This document shows positions 50,927-60,093 of a stretch of 64,000 nt of DNA, piece after piece. The notes beneath the pieces were generated by a model that worked only from the letters and a program-made list of their open reading frames with translations, was not told where the DNA came from and searched no databases. The stretch is taken from positions 1 to 64,000 of the forward strand of contig JAFPXC010000005.1 of NCBI GenBank assembly GCA_017394805.1. The letters are read 5' to 3'. A program made the position numbers and the translations under genes. This DNA is from Clostridia bacterium (GTDB lineage Bacteria; Bacillota; Clostridia; Christensenellales; CAG-1252). Every line of letters starts with the position of its first letter. Within the stretch, counting starts at the first letter, position 1.

Positions 50927-51694
50927 TTATCTCTTTTTGTAGAGTACAAGTTCGGGGTCGGCGCCATTCTCGCCATAGGTACAGATGAGGATAAATTCCA
51001 CGTTGGCCAAAACGCCAAAGCACCGCTTGGCGTCTCCAAGCGACACCAGTTGGGTGCCAAGATAGGTGATGTTGTCGTCGAGGAATTTGACCTTGGCGCC
51101 ACCGGGCAGAGTATACTCTATGTTGACATAGGCACCCACCAAAGCGTGCAGTTTGTCTACCGTGGGCATGCCCTCGATATGCAAGGCGTTGATCTCCTCG
51201 ATCAGTTGCTTCTTGAGCGCCTCGAAACGCCCGCTGTCCCCCAGCGCCTTGTGATTTTTCCAATATTTGAGGTTGGGGAGCACGCCCTTGATATACGTGC
51301 GTGCCTCCTCTCGTGGAAACCCCTCGCCCGCCATGTGCTCGACGCACACGTCGATGAGGTCGTCCATATCATCATAGGTAAACGTGCCGTCGGCATAGCA
51401 CCACTTGCAATACTCCTCGTTGAGGGCGCCGTCACTGTCGCGGCCCAAGATCGAGTCGTCCTCGAGGGGCATGCCACAACATTGACAGATAAGCTTGTGC
51501 GGGGAGCCCAGTAGCGTATTGATGGATACGTCGTAGAGTTTGGAAAGCAAGATGAGCGAGTCGGTGTTAGGCACAGTATCGCCGTTTTCCCATCGAGACA
51601 CAGCCTGCCGCGTCACAAACAGTTTTTCTGCCAGTTCGTCTTGCGACCAACCCATTTTTGTCCTCAATTCGTATAGAATGTCCTTCGTGTCCAT
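50927..51694 (-). CDS. XRE-family regulator with zinc-ribbon domain
   Basis: 255 residues with GGAGG upstream. Residues 5-60 are a Cro/CI helix-turn-helix (WSQDELAEKLFVTRQAVSRW, then YDVSINTLL). Residues 68-125 match the putative zinc-ribbon family PF12674: CQCCGMPL, then EYCKWCYADGTFTYDDM, with C70, C72, C73, C96 and C99. The rest is a mixed alpha/beta domain. It is a probable DNA-binding regulator and lies at the border between core and the defence island; its target is unknown. Confidence 0.85.
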   Translation of the reverse strand: MDTKDILYELRTKMGWSQDELAEKLFVTRQAVSRWENGDTVPNTDSLILLSKLYDVSINTLLGSPHKLICQCCGMPLEDDSILGRDSDGALNEEYCKWCYADGTFTYDDMDDLIDVCVEHMAGEGFPREEARTYIKGVLPNLKYWKNHKALGDSGRFEALKKQLIEEINALHIEGMPTVDKLHALVGAYVNIEYTLPGGAKVKFLDDNITYLGTQLVSLGDAKRCFGVLANVEFILICTYGENGADPELVLYKKR

Positions 51695-52196
51695 AGCGCA
51701 ACCTCCATCATTATTCTACTACGTTTCGTTCGGTTTTTCAAGCAACTGCCCGTTGCTTTTCCCTATTACTTCTCTCGCAAATAGACGCCCCTTGTCAAAT
51801 GGATGGATAATTTTCTATCATCCCATTTTGCGCTTAGGGATGGGCTACTCGCTTCCTTCGTAGCCGTCCCTACCCCGCGCGATGTGGCGAATAAAGTGAG
51901 ATTAATAATGACCCACGATTGGTTTTGCAAAACCAATAAAAAATGCAATGCAGTATTTTGAGAGCGAAATGTACGCAATAGTGGAGATATAAAGAAAACG
52001 CTGTACGAACCCCATTTTGCCTAAATTGGCACGGTTTTAAGTACAACGTGTCCCTTAAAACGAAATCGGGATAAATAGTGGGGTCACTATTTATCCCAAT
52101 TGGCGGCGCAACTGAATGTCAGTTTGAACTATATATATTTTGCATCAAAAATCAATTCGTCGTAAACAGACATTTCGAAACGCTTTGATATTTGTA
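51695..52196. other. gene-free border of the defence island with two long palindromes
   Basis: About 500 bases with no credible gene. A perfect 20-bp palindrome (ATTGGTTTTG and its complement) lies at 51918-51937. A 13-bp perfect stem with a 4-nt loop lies at 52068-52080/52085-52097. Neither has a T-run, so they are not simple terminators. Composition changes here from GC-rich to AT-rich. Confidence 0.5.
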
Positions 52197-54755
52197 CTAA
52201 TCGTCGACAAATAAGTCGTAGTAGTTATATTTTACTCGTTTAGCTTCTTCTGATATTTTAGGGCACTTCAAAAGGCTGTTTTTTATTGCTTTTATTTTGC
52301 CTTCTTTAGTTGTCACTTTATCTTTATGTTGGGAATAAATGTATATTGCGCTTTCTCTTGTAAAGCCTATCTTTTGCAATAAAACAACTTGTTTGTTGCA
52401 AGTTCCATACTCCACATACTCATACCAATCATTATTACTAATATCTTGTCCACTAATCATTTTCCGTTCGGAAAACTTAAGGAAATAGTTTTTGATCTTG
52501 AATTGAATGATACGTTCAATGGTGTCCAGTATTTCATTGATTAAATGATTGCGTTGATCTATGTCATCAATGTATGGAATTATCTCCCCGGCAATGAATA
52601 TTTCACCCTTATTTCGATAAAAATCTATTGTTTGCTCTATAATTTGCTTAATTCCTAATCCATTCATCCACTGTAACAGTATAACAGAATAATACATCAA
52701 ACACGTTTCTTTCCCGATATCCTTTTTACTTTCATATTTTTCCCAATTGAAAAGTTTATGAAGTAGACATAAAAAGCCCAATACAGACTGATAAGACATA
52801 TTGGGGGGATAAGCAATTTGAGACAGTTTAATTTCGTTGTCAACAGATTGTATTTGGTCGGGAGTAGTCGTGATATCATCTTGAACACAAGGATTATCTT
52901 TAAAATGAGCCTTGATCTGTTCAATTATTTCGGGAGTTAATTGTTTTTCAAACAACTTATGAAATTTACCTTTTTGACCATTTAAGATATCTTTCAATAG
53001 AATATTCATTACATATCTAGCGAATGTATATTGGTCATAAGTATCACTTTTCTTTTCAAGCACGGTTTTTCCTTGGGATAATGCTTTTATAATGTCTTTT
53101 TTCTTGCTGTCAGATAAATAATAATCTACAGATAGTTGTTGATCATCAACTTCACACCCAATGGCTGTTTTATATTTTTCTTTCGTGTCTTTATCTGATA
53201 TTAAAAATATGTTACCAAACATATTGAACTCAATTCGTCCAACTCTTCCTATTAAATTCTTAAAATCTACACGATAAGTATCTTTTAACCAATTGGAAGA
53301 AGAATTCAGCATTAAAAATAAGTTTTCAGCAGGGAAATTTACTCCTTCCAATAAAGTTGAAGTGCAAAAAACAGTTTTTATCTTATTTTTCTTGAATAGA
53401 GTTTCGATCTTTTCTTTTATTCTTGAAGGAATATATGCTACATGATATGCTACGCCTTTTTTTAATGATTTTGTCAGATAACAGTCATCGTGAATATCTT
53501 CTGCGATGTCTTTTATTAAAGCATCTAATTCTTGGTCATCTATATCCGGTTCGCCGTTCATATATTCCATTGCCCATTCAACAGCATTCTTTTTGCTTTC
53601 GCAAAACACTATGTTGCTTTTATTATGCCCTAATTTTTTAACAATTGATACTACATTATCTTGTTCAGATAATAATCTTGCAGAATCCGGTAGGTCATAG
53701 AAAGCAGAATCAACATCAGAATAAAAACTCATTTTATTAAGATCACGCTCAATAAGAATTTTACTTTGATTAACTGGAGAATACTTAATTCTAGTTGAAG
53801 TTTTATTGAGATTATCATTAACTAATTCCAAGTATACTTGTGGATTCGGAATATTAGGGCTTGAAAAGTATATTTTTGCACCGCTATGCTCTTTGTTAAT
53901 AATGCTCATAATTTTGTAGAAGAAAGCACTGCGATCTTCACCTTTTGAAATCTTATGAGCTTCGTCAATAAAAACATAGTTTATAGACACATTTTTAATT
54001 TGTAGTAAATGATAAAGCAATCTTTCTTGTGTATATATCATTACGTAGTTATAATTATCTTCTTCCTCGATAATCATAGCAGGTGTTTTAACAACTTTAT
54101 ACTTTTTCTCCCATAAATCCTCGTTTATATCTTCGATAATACGCTCATATAACTCGTTAATAAGAGCGTTTGTGGGAACAACAATAACGAAATTGGAACG
54201 TTCCCCTTTACGAATGATATCCTTAATGAACATTCTAATTACGAATGTTTTTCCAAGAGAAGTTGGGGCTGAAAAACTATAACATTCATTGCGTTTTAAA
54301 CAATCAAAAGCAATCCTTTGCTTATTAATAAAATAACTTTCGCTTTCCCAAGGAATCCTGTATTCTTCTTTTACTATTTGTTCTTTACAGCATTCAATAA
54401 CATCTTGATTGATATAATTGGGTGTATTCTGATTAAGCCCGAAGTAATTGTTTACATTTGATAGCACTGAACCCATACAATACTTTACCAATTCATCTTG
54501 TTCAAATATTTTGTTAAGCATCGTTACAATGTTTTGTGCATAATTGAAGCACTGGTCTTTTTTTGCTTCAATAGTGCATTTAGATAGGACATCGGCAAAC
54601 CGTAATGCGTCAACTTTTTCTTTTTGCGTTAGCGTCACAGTAAAACTACTGTTTAATAATAGATTGCAATAGTTATATGCGATTTTATTAAACAAATCAT
54701 GCAAGTAATTGTTTTCAGTCAAATTGTTATACAAACGGTCTTCTAATTTTAACAT
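52197..54755 (-). CDS. hamB: Hachiman defence helicase HamB
   Basis: 852 residues, AT-rich. Superfamily 2 helicase: motif I SAPTSLGKTF at 162-171, motif Ia VVPTNALINELYERI, motif II DEAH at 264-267, motif III near FSSPN, motif IV IVFCESKKNAVEWA, motif V FCTSTLLEGVNFPA and motif VI NLIGRVGRIE. Identity as HamB rests on the four-base gap from a clear HamA. In Hachiman the helicase senses aberrant DNA and licenses the HamA nuclease. N-terminal 130 residues are helical without known motifs. Confidence 0.88.
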   Translation of the reverse strand: MLKLEDRLYNNLTENNYLHDLFNKIAYNYCNLLLNSSFTVTLTQKEKVDALRFADVLSKCTIEAKKDQCFNYAQNIVTMLNKIFEQDELVKYCMGSVLSNVNNYFGLNQNTPNYINQDVIECCKEQIVKEEYRIPWESESYFINKQRIAFDCLKRNECYSFSAPTSLGKTFVIRMFIKDIIRKGERSNFVIVVPTNALINELYERIIEDINEDLWEKKYKVVKTPAMIIEEEDNYNYVMIYTQERLLYHLLQIKNVSINYVFIDEAHKISKGEDRSAFFYKIMSIINKEHSGAKIYFSSPNIPNPQVYLELVNDNLNKTSTRIKYSPVNQSKILIERDLNKMSFYSDVDSAFYDLPDSARLLSEQDNVVSIVKKLGHNKSNIVFCESKKNAVEWAMEYMNGEPDIDDQELDALIKDIAEDIHDDCYLTKSLKKGVAYHVAYIPSRIKEKIETLFKKNKIKTVFCTSTLLEGVNFPAENLFLMLNSSSNWLKDTYRVDFKNLIGRVGRIEFNMFGNIFLISDKDTKEKYKTAIGCEVDDQQLSVDYYLSDSKKKDIIKALSQGKTVLEKKSDTYDQYTFARYVMNILLKDILNGQKGKFHKLFEKQLTPEIIEQIKAHFKDNPCVQDDITTTPDQIQSVDNEIKLSQIAYPPNMSYQSVLGFLCLLHKLFNWEKYESKKDIGKETCLMYYSVILLQWMNGLGIKQIIEQTIDFYRNKGEIFIAGEIIPYIDDIDQRNHLINEILDTIERIIQFKIKNYFLKFSERKMISGQDISNNDWYEYVEYGTCNKQVVLLQKIGFTRESAIYIYSQHKDKVTTKEGKIKAIKNSLLKCPKISEEAKRVKYNYYDLFVDD

Positions 54756-54759
54756 ATAA

Positions 54760-55683
54760 TTATACCTTATACGAAGAATTGTTTAAAAGTTGATCCATTA
54801 TGTTTGCTCTATCAGCATCGACTTTGTTAAATGGCAAAAAGAAAATATAGAATGACATTCCTTCTAGTTGCGCTTTCTTAATCTCAGTGTTTAATTTTTG
54901 TGTGATTTGGGGAATTAGTGCTCGAATAGCTTCAACATTCTTTTTGCGAGTTTGTATTGTGTCATCACATGGATTAACCTCTTGATTATATCCAATAAAA
55001 ATACCGGCAGCTGTTTCTTTAATCACATTGTTTATATAATCAGATGTAAGATTAGGCACTATTTGCTCTATTATATATTCTGCTTCTTTCTCCGAGATGG
55101 TTTCTTTAAAGATTTCCGTGGATACAAGTGAAAAATCATAATCTCTATTTTTTAAAGAGATTTGCAAAGATTTAAAGGCATTTGTAATCGCGTCATTAAC
55201 ATCCCCTATAAGTTTAGATTCGCACAGAATGATTTGATTGTGTTGTCCATTTTCAGTTTGAAATGAAAAGAAATGAACAGCATCTGAATTATAATTGTAT
55301 TGATTTCTCGTTCCTTTTAATTCCATTTTGGATAACAATTTAGGAGCACCTAATACTGTTTCTAAAAACATATATAGCAAAATCTCGCCCAATTCTCCGC
55401 CGGCACCCGTACCAGCATTCTGAATTTCATGGAAACGAGAAATGGCTTTTGAAATAGCCATTTCGGGATCTTTGTCAAACTCTTTGCGAGATAAAGCATA
55501 CCTACCCAAGTTTCTTTTTAATATCTCAAACATTCTATAGTAACAATAGTTATTGTTTTCGATGTCTAGCATGAAAAATTTTAATTCTCGATTATTGCCA
55601 ACACAAAGAGTTTCATTATGTTCAATTTCTAAGAATACCTTGTCAAATTCGGTTTTATCAGTCTTAACTGTTTGATTTAACAT
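54760..55683 (-). CDS. hamA: Hachiman defence nuclease HamA (DUF1837)
   Basis: 307 residues with AAGGAA upstream. A DUF1837 domain with the order of a PD-(D/E)xK nuclease: GGELGEILLYMFLETVLG (E97/E100), D134 in NSDAVHFF, and E155-S-K157 in ILCESK. All expected acidic and basic residues are present. HamA is kept inactive by HamB and degrades DNA when released, killing or protecting the infected cell. It is separated by 25 bp from the AAA/DUF4143 gene upstream. Confidence 0.9.
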   Translation of the reverse strand: MLNQTVKTDKTEFDKVFLEIEHNETLCVGNNRELKFFMLDIENNNYCYYRMFEILKRNLGRYALSRKEFDKDPEMAISKAISRFHEIQNAGTGAGGELGEILLYMFLETVLGAPKLLSKMELKGTRNQYNYNSDAVHFFSFQTENGQHNQIILCESKLIGDVNDAITNAFKSLQISLKNRDYDFSLVSTEIFKETISEKEAEYIIEQIVPNLTSDYINNVIKETAAGIFIGYNQEVNPCDDTIQTRKKNVEAIRALIPQITQKLNTEIKKAQLEGMSFYIFFLPFNKVDADRANIMDQLLNNSSYKV

Positions 55684-55708
55684 ACAAAACTATTCCTTCT
55701 AAATGCAG

Positions 55709-56965
55709 TTAGTAATCGATACTGTTTTCATCGAGCAAAAAGTCGTAAATGCTCATAGTTACGATGCCGTTTTCGTCGCGCTTGCGCTTAATATCGTCCT
55801 TGACGATGATTATTTTTTTGAAGAAGTCCTTTATTTTTATCAAAGATTTCTTTTCTTGTTCTTGCTTTTCTTCGGCGTCCATCGCAAACGCTGACTGAAT
55901 ATAAAATTTGTTGTTGCCGCGATTAGCGATAAAGTCTACTTCATAATAGTTGCGAACGACTTTGCCTTCTTCGTTGCGCTTGGCGACTTCTACGATCCCA
56001 ACGTCTACGGAGAAACCACGCTTGATGAGTTCAAGGTAGATAATATTTTCCATAATGTGGTTTTCTTCTTGTTGGCGGAATCCGAGCGCGGCGTTACGCA
56101 AGCCGAGGTCGGTAAAATAGTATTTCGATGGGGTAGATAGGTATTTCTTACCTTTTACGTCGTATCGCTTTGCCTTGTCAACAAGGAAAGCGTCCTCTAA
56201 ATATGATAGGAAGTTGGAAACTGTTTTATCCGCAATAGGCAAATTGGCTACGCTCTTGAAAGTGTTGGACAATTTCAATGGGTTGGTAAGTGAACCGATA
56301 CTTGATGCCAAAATTTCTACGACAGCATTAATCTGTTCTTCGTTTTGAACGTGGTTCCGATCAATAATATCGTTGAGATAAACGTTTTTCAGTTGTCCTT
56401 TGAGATAATTCATCTTTGCTTCTTCGCTTTTTTGCAAAAGGACAAGGGGAAGACCGCCATAGGTATAATAATCCTTCCAGCCGTTGGATACACTTCCATC
56501 ATATACAGACATAAACTCCGAGAATGAAAGCGGTAGAATTCTAACCTCGTCCCCGCGTCCGCGGAACTCGGTCACGATATCGGTAGATAAAAACTTCGAA
56601 TTGCTACCGGTGACGTAAATATCTACGTTGGGCCGTTTCAACAATCCGTTCAGAACGCCAACGAAATTGTCCGCGAGTTGGACCTCATCAAGTAAAATGT
56701 AGTAAAGGTCATTGTCAACAATCAAGCTTTTGATGTGACGGCTTAATGCTTTTGGCAAGAGTAGATCTTCATTTTCATCATCGTCGAGAGAAATCTTGAT
56801 GATGTGACTATCAGCAATCCCTTTTCCTTTTAAGTAATCATAAAAAAGATTATTAAGAAGATAGGATTTACCGCAACGTCGAATTCCGGTAATAATTTTG
56901 ACTAATCCGTTTTGTTCTCTGTCAATCAGCCTTTTGAGATATATATCTCGTTTGATGCTTTCCAT
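55709..56965 (-). CDS. AAA ATPase with DUF4143
   Basis: 418 residues. The start at 56965 has GGAGG eight bases upstream; ATG 56977 is less likely. P-loop GIRRCGKSYLL at 27-37, Walker B YILLDEVQ (D93, E94), VYVTGSNSKFLS as sensor 1, then a DUF4143 domain with a nuclease-like end (YYEVDFIANRGNNKFYIQ, where E, D and Q recall restriction-like nucleases). Such proteins are common and of unsettled function. Here it leads hamA and hamB by 25 bp and shares their only clear promoter, so it may be a third Hachiman component or a bystander. Confidence 0.8.
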   Translation of the reverse strand: MESIKRDIYLKRLIDREQNGLVKIITGIRRCGKSYLLNNLFYDYLKGKGIADSHIIKISLDDDENEDLLLPKALSRHIKSLIVDNDLYYILLDEVQLADNFVGVLNGLLKRPNVDIYVTGSNSKFLSTDIVTEFRGRGDEVRILPLSFSEFMSVYDGSVSNGWKDYYTYGGLPLVLLQKSEEAKMNYLKGQLKNVYLNDIIDRNHVQNEEQINAVVEILASSIGSLTNPLKLSNTFKSVANLPIADKTVSNFLSYLEDAFLVDKAKRYDVKGKKYLSTPSKYYFTDLGLRNAALGFRQQEENHIMENIIYLELIKRGFSVDVGIVEVAKRNEEGKVVRNYYEVDFIANRGNNKFYIQSAFAMDAEEKQEQEKKSLIKIKDFFKKIIIVKDDIKRKRDENGIVTMSIYDFLLDENSIDY

Positions 56966-57013
56966 TTCATCCTCCATTGCGGATAATTGCAACATTTTAC
57001 ATTTATCATATCC

Positions 57014-57042
57014 ATTATACAATAGACTTAATAATAAGTCAA
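57014..57042 (-). promoter_or_regulatory. promoter with internal inverted repeat for the AAA-hamA-hamB genes
   Basis: Minus strand TTGACT (57042-57037), 17-bp spacer, TATAAT (57019-57014). The perfect inverted repeat GACTTA-4-TAAGTC at 57025-57040 overlaps the -35 and spacer, where a repressor would block polymerase. Confidence 0.7.
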
Positions 57043-57130
57043 GACACATTTACGAAAAAATGCAACTGTTGCAATTAAATGAAATATAGAGATTTCGGTG
57101 TTTTATTGTTAAATGTGTTCGATTAACGGA

Positions 57131-57159
57131 TTTACTATATTGATAAATTGTGTTATAAT
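57131..57159 (+). promoter_or_regulatory. promoter of the membrane/TIR cassette
   Basis: TTTACT at 57131-57136, 17-bp spacer, TATAAT at 57154-57159; Shine-Dalgarno GGAGG at 57172-57176 precedes ATG 57185. Confidence 0.7.
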
Positions 57160-57184
57160 AGAAGTAAATGCGGAGGTTTAGATA

Positions 57185-57634
57185 ATGGAAGAGGATAATG
57201 TAAAAGATAAGATTAACGATAAACACCTTGAATTTTTACAAGCAAATATTACAAGGATGAATCAATGCTCGTTCCAAATGAAAGGATGGGCTATTGCGAT
57301 TGTATCAGCGCTGATCGCCATTTATGTTTCTACCGTCTCAGAGGATACAGGCAATAAACTGTTTATTTGGATTAGCATCGCACCGACAGTGTTGTTTTGG
57401 GTTCTTGATGCGTTCTACCTTTCTAGAGAATATAAGTTTATTGGGATTTATAATGATGTTGCGGGAATAACGCCAGTGGCTGAACAAAAGAACTTAAAAG
57501 AATTTGAAATGGCATTAAATCGTTATAAGGGATGGAAATATTCATTTTTCCGCGCTTTTTTAGCATCTGTTTCGACTATCTGTTTTTATGGATTAATAAT
57601 TATTGGACTCATTTTACTTGGGGCTTTGTTATGA
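57185..57634 (+). CDS. four-helix membrane protein, putative defence effector
   Basis: 149 residues. Two hydrophobic hairpins: AIAIVSALIAIYVSTV with LFIWISIAPTVLFWVL at 33-72, and a pair near the C-terminus (FRAFLASVSTICFYGLIII and GLILLGALL). A cytosolic loop of about 55 residues lies between. The pattern resembles small S-4TM-like proteins tied to bacterial signalling defence. Its stop overlaps the start of the TIR gene by four bases, so the pair is made together. Pore formation on activation is inference. Confidence 0.65.
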   Translation: MEEDNVKDKINDKHLEFLQANITRMNQCSFQMKGWAIAIVSALIAIYVSTVSEDTGNKLFIWISIAPTVLFWVLDAFYLSREYKFIGIYNDVAGITPVAEQKNLKEFEMALNRYKGWKYSFFRAFLASVSTICFYGLIIIGLILLGALL

Positions 57635-58143
57635 AAGTATTTATAAGCTATCATAGATTAGATTCAAATTATCGGCATAAAGTCGAGAGCATTCTTATCG
57701 AGCAAGGAATAGATTATTATGCAGTGCCGGAGGATGCGGATTTTAATGGGAAGACTGCAGAGAGTATAAAGAGTTTTATTTGCAATAAACTCAAAAGATG
57801 TGATGTGTTATTATGCTTAATAGGAAAAGAAACATATAGTAGACCACACGTTGATAGAGAGATACACACGGCATTAAAAGGAAACCCGGGAAATAGACTG
57901 GGAATCATAGGCGTTATATTACCTACGAGAAATGAACCTCTTAATTCTATTGATCTAAACACATTTCCAACCAAACTATGGGATAACAAAGATTATGTGG
58001 TTTGGACAGCATGGGACAGATTAAAAAAGGATATAATAGACCTAATACAAAAAGCCGTATCAAACTCACAAAACAAATATATACAAACGAATCACGCTAA
58101 TCCTTGTATGCCCTTAAAAAGTAAAAAATACTATGATAATTAA
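57631..58143 (+). CDS. TIR-like (DUF1863) protein, Thoeris ThsB-like
   Basis: 170 residues. The domain begins MKVFISYHRLDSNYRHKVES, the usual first strand and loop, continues with CDVLLCLIGKETYSRPHVDREI (E77 as candidate catalytic glutamate), and RLGIIGVILP. This is the DUF1863/ThsB type, whose members turn NAD+ into a signal molecule upon infection. No ThsA-like partner with SLOG or Macro domain is present; the membrane protein upstream is the only effector candidate. AT-rich. Confidence 0.8.
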   Translation: MKVFISYHRLDSNYRHKVESILIEQGIDYYAVPEDADFNGKTAESIKSFICNKLKRCDVLLCLIGKETYSRPHVDREIHTALKGNPGNRLGIIGVILPTRNEPLNSIDLNTFPTKLWDNKDYVVWTAWDRLKKDIIDLIQKAVSNSQNKYIQTNHANPCMPLKSKKYYDN

Positions 58144-58157
58144 AGGGAGATAAATCC

Positions 58158-58490
58158 ATGTATTCAAGATTTAATTTTAAGCCAACGGATTATTTTTTTA
58201 ACAGTAAACTAAATAGCCATCTCTCAAAAGGGAGTGCAATATTTGAAAAACACCAACAAGAAGTACAAGACAGTTTAGCTAATTATATATCAGAAGATGG
58301 CGTAATTAATGGAACAGCTCTAAAAAACGATTGGTTTTCAATATCTAAAAAAGACATATTTATTTCCCATTCTCATAGAGACATTAATCGAGTTAAAGCT
58401 TTTGCTGGCTGGCTGCACGAAGTATTCGGGTTAACGGCTTTTATTGACTCTTGCTGTTGGGGGTATTGCGACGAATTATTAAAAAAATAG
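58158..58490 (+). CDS. TIR-like protein, N-terminal part before a -1 frameshift site
   Basis: 110 residues, 14 bp after the ThsB-like gene, with GGGAG upstream. Residues 65-110 begin a TIR domain (KKDIFISHSHRDINRVKAFAGW, read in pieces) that stops abruptly at TAG 58488-58490. The stop directly follows seven As in phase for a -1 slip (A AAA AAA at 58481-58487). The missing half of the domain continues in the -1 frame, so this is one gene read in two frames or broken by a one-base change in the A-run. Confidence 0.7.
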   Translation: MYSRFNFKPTDYFFNSKLNSHLSKGSAIFEKHQQEVQDSLANYISEDGVINGTALKNDWFSISKKDIFISHSHRDINRVKAFAGWLHEVFGLTAFIDSCCWGYCDELLKK

Positions 58491-58969
58491 ACAACAAGTA
58501 TTGTTATAATCTAAGGACTAAGACTTATGACTATAATCTGCGCAATTATACGACCAGTCATGTACATATGATGCTATCGAGCGCATTAACAGAAATGATT
58601 GACAAAACGGAATGCATTATTTTTTTTAATACGCCAAACTCAATCAATATGAAAAATGAACTTGATAAAATAGGAAGTAAGAAAAAAGAAGAAACGGAAT
58701 CACCATGGATTTATCATGAATTATTTGTAACTTCAATAATAGAACAAAAAGGGCGTCAACAACGAATTCTTGCTGAAAGTATAAGAAATACTTTTACTGA
58801 TAGTAGCCTGCAAATTAGCCATGACGTAGAAAAATACTTAAAAAAATTAACACCTTTAACCGAAGATAACTTAATAGAATGGGAGCGTACGTGGAACACA
58901 CAGAAGAAAACCGGGGTGCAAACGCATGCGCTAGATTTACTCTATCAGATTATTTCAAAAAAAGAATAA
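58487..58969 (+). CDS. TIR-like protein, C-terminal part in the -1 frame
   Basis: About 160 residues from the slip site, reading IDNKYCYNLRTKTYDY and then HMMLSSALTEMIDKTECIIFF, the later strands of the TIR fold, with E in SPWIYHELF as a possible catalytic residue. The frame has no Shine-Dalgarno start of its own at the right place; earlier codons back to 58451 in this frame overlap the first part. Joined to the N-terminal part, the product would be about 270 residues, normal for this class. Confidence 0.65.
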   Translation: MDNKYCYNLRTKTYDYNLRNYTTSHVHMMLSSALTEMIDKTECIIFFNTPNSINMKNELDKIGSKKKEETESPWIYHELFVTSIIEQKGRQQRILAESIRNTFTDSSLQISHDVEKYLKKLTPLTEDNLIEWERTWNTQKKTGVQTHALDLLYQIISKKE

Positions 58970-59130
58970 TTCGTGGTTTTGTGAGAATAATACTATGGAA
59001 ATTGCACTTTTGAGAAGTCAACGAATACGGATTTGGAGATAATTCCAAGTCTTTTTTGTTTGTGTTGCGTACCGTAATTGACAAAAAAGATATAGAAATG
59101 ATAAAATAAACGACATAAAAACATGTGAGA

Positions 59131-60093
59131 ATGAGTATGGAACAAAGAGAAATTCGTCCTGTCAGCAAGAAAGAGGCACAGACTTTTGCAATGACGGTAC
59201 TTGAAAATACATATAGCGCAACAGTCATGAATATCAAATACGTCGGCGGTGGTTCGTTCGGTTTCGTATATAAAGTTGAAATCGACAAAGAGCCGTTTAC
59301 TATTATTATGAAGGCGTGCAGGACAGAGGGTATCTGCGTGCGTGAAGCAAATGAACTCACCTTGCTCGGATCGGATAGCCTTGCCAGAATTCCCAAAGTG
59401 TATTTTACTTTTCTTGCATCACCTGAAATACCGATTGATTTTATAGGTATGGAATTTGTTGAAGGCACAAATTGTTTTACGGATTTTGCGAAACTGCTTA
59501 ATTCAAAAAAGGCAAAAGCTCATTTTGCGGATGATATTACTACGATCATTCATCATTGGCACGAGCGGACAAACGATAAATTCGGTTTGATCGGGAATGC
59601 TGTTTATGATGAGTGGCTTGATTTTTATCAGCCGTTTGCTCTTGAAATCTTGGACTGTGCAAGGGATTTATCGAATAACGGTAAACTTGAAAAGAAGGTC
59701 ATTGATACCATGGAACGAGCGTGGTCCGCTTTTGATTATATCTTTAGTGATAAGGTAGAAACGGCAAGTCTAATTCACGGCGATATGAACGTGATGAACA
59801 TTATGAGCGATAAGCACCTGAATTCACTTGCTATCATTGATCCGCTCGAAAGCAAATGGGCGGATAAAGAATACGAGTTGTTTCAACTTCGCAATTTGAC
59901 GGGTGATAGATTCGGTTTATACGCTACCTACAAAGCAAAGTATCCCGTATCTGATAAATGCGATATAAAGACTGCTTTTTATGCTCTCTATCACGAGGTT
60001 TATGCTTATATTATTTCGGGAGTAAAAGTTAATTTTATTCTTATGCCGCTTGTTAAAAGAATGAATAAGGAGTTGGATAAATGCAATCTTTAA
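59131..60093 (+). CDS. aminoglycoside/fructosamine kinase-like phosphotransferase
   Basis: 320 residues from ATG 59131 (ATG 59137 or GTG 59125 are possible). Kinase fold: GGGSFGFVYKV at 40-49 as nucleotide loop, K61 region, HGDMNVMN with H216, D218 and N223 as catalytic loop, and D237 in IDP as metal ligand. These are the hallmarks of the APH/choline/fructosamine kinase superfamily. Whether it phosphorylates a drug, a sugar or a protein adduct cannot be told. The next gene starts 13 bases before its stop. Confidence 0.8.
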   Translation: MSMEQREIRPVSKKEAQTFAMTVLENTYSATVMNIKYVGGGSFGFVYKVEIDKEPFTIIMKACRTEGICVREANELTLLGSDSLARIPKVYFTFLASPEIPIDFIGMEFVEGTNCFTDFAKLLNSKKAKAHFADDITTIIHHWHERTNDKFGLIGNAVYDEWLDFYQPFALEILDCARDLSNNGKLEKKVIDTMERAWSAFDYIFSDKVETASLIHGDMNVMNIMSDKHLNSLAIIDPLESKWADKEYELFQLRNLTGDRFGLYATYKAKYPVSDKCDIKTAFYALYHEVYAYIISGVKVNFILMPLVKRMNKELDKCNL

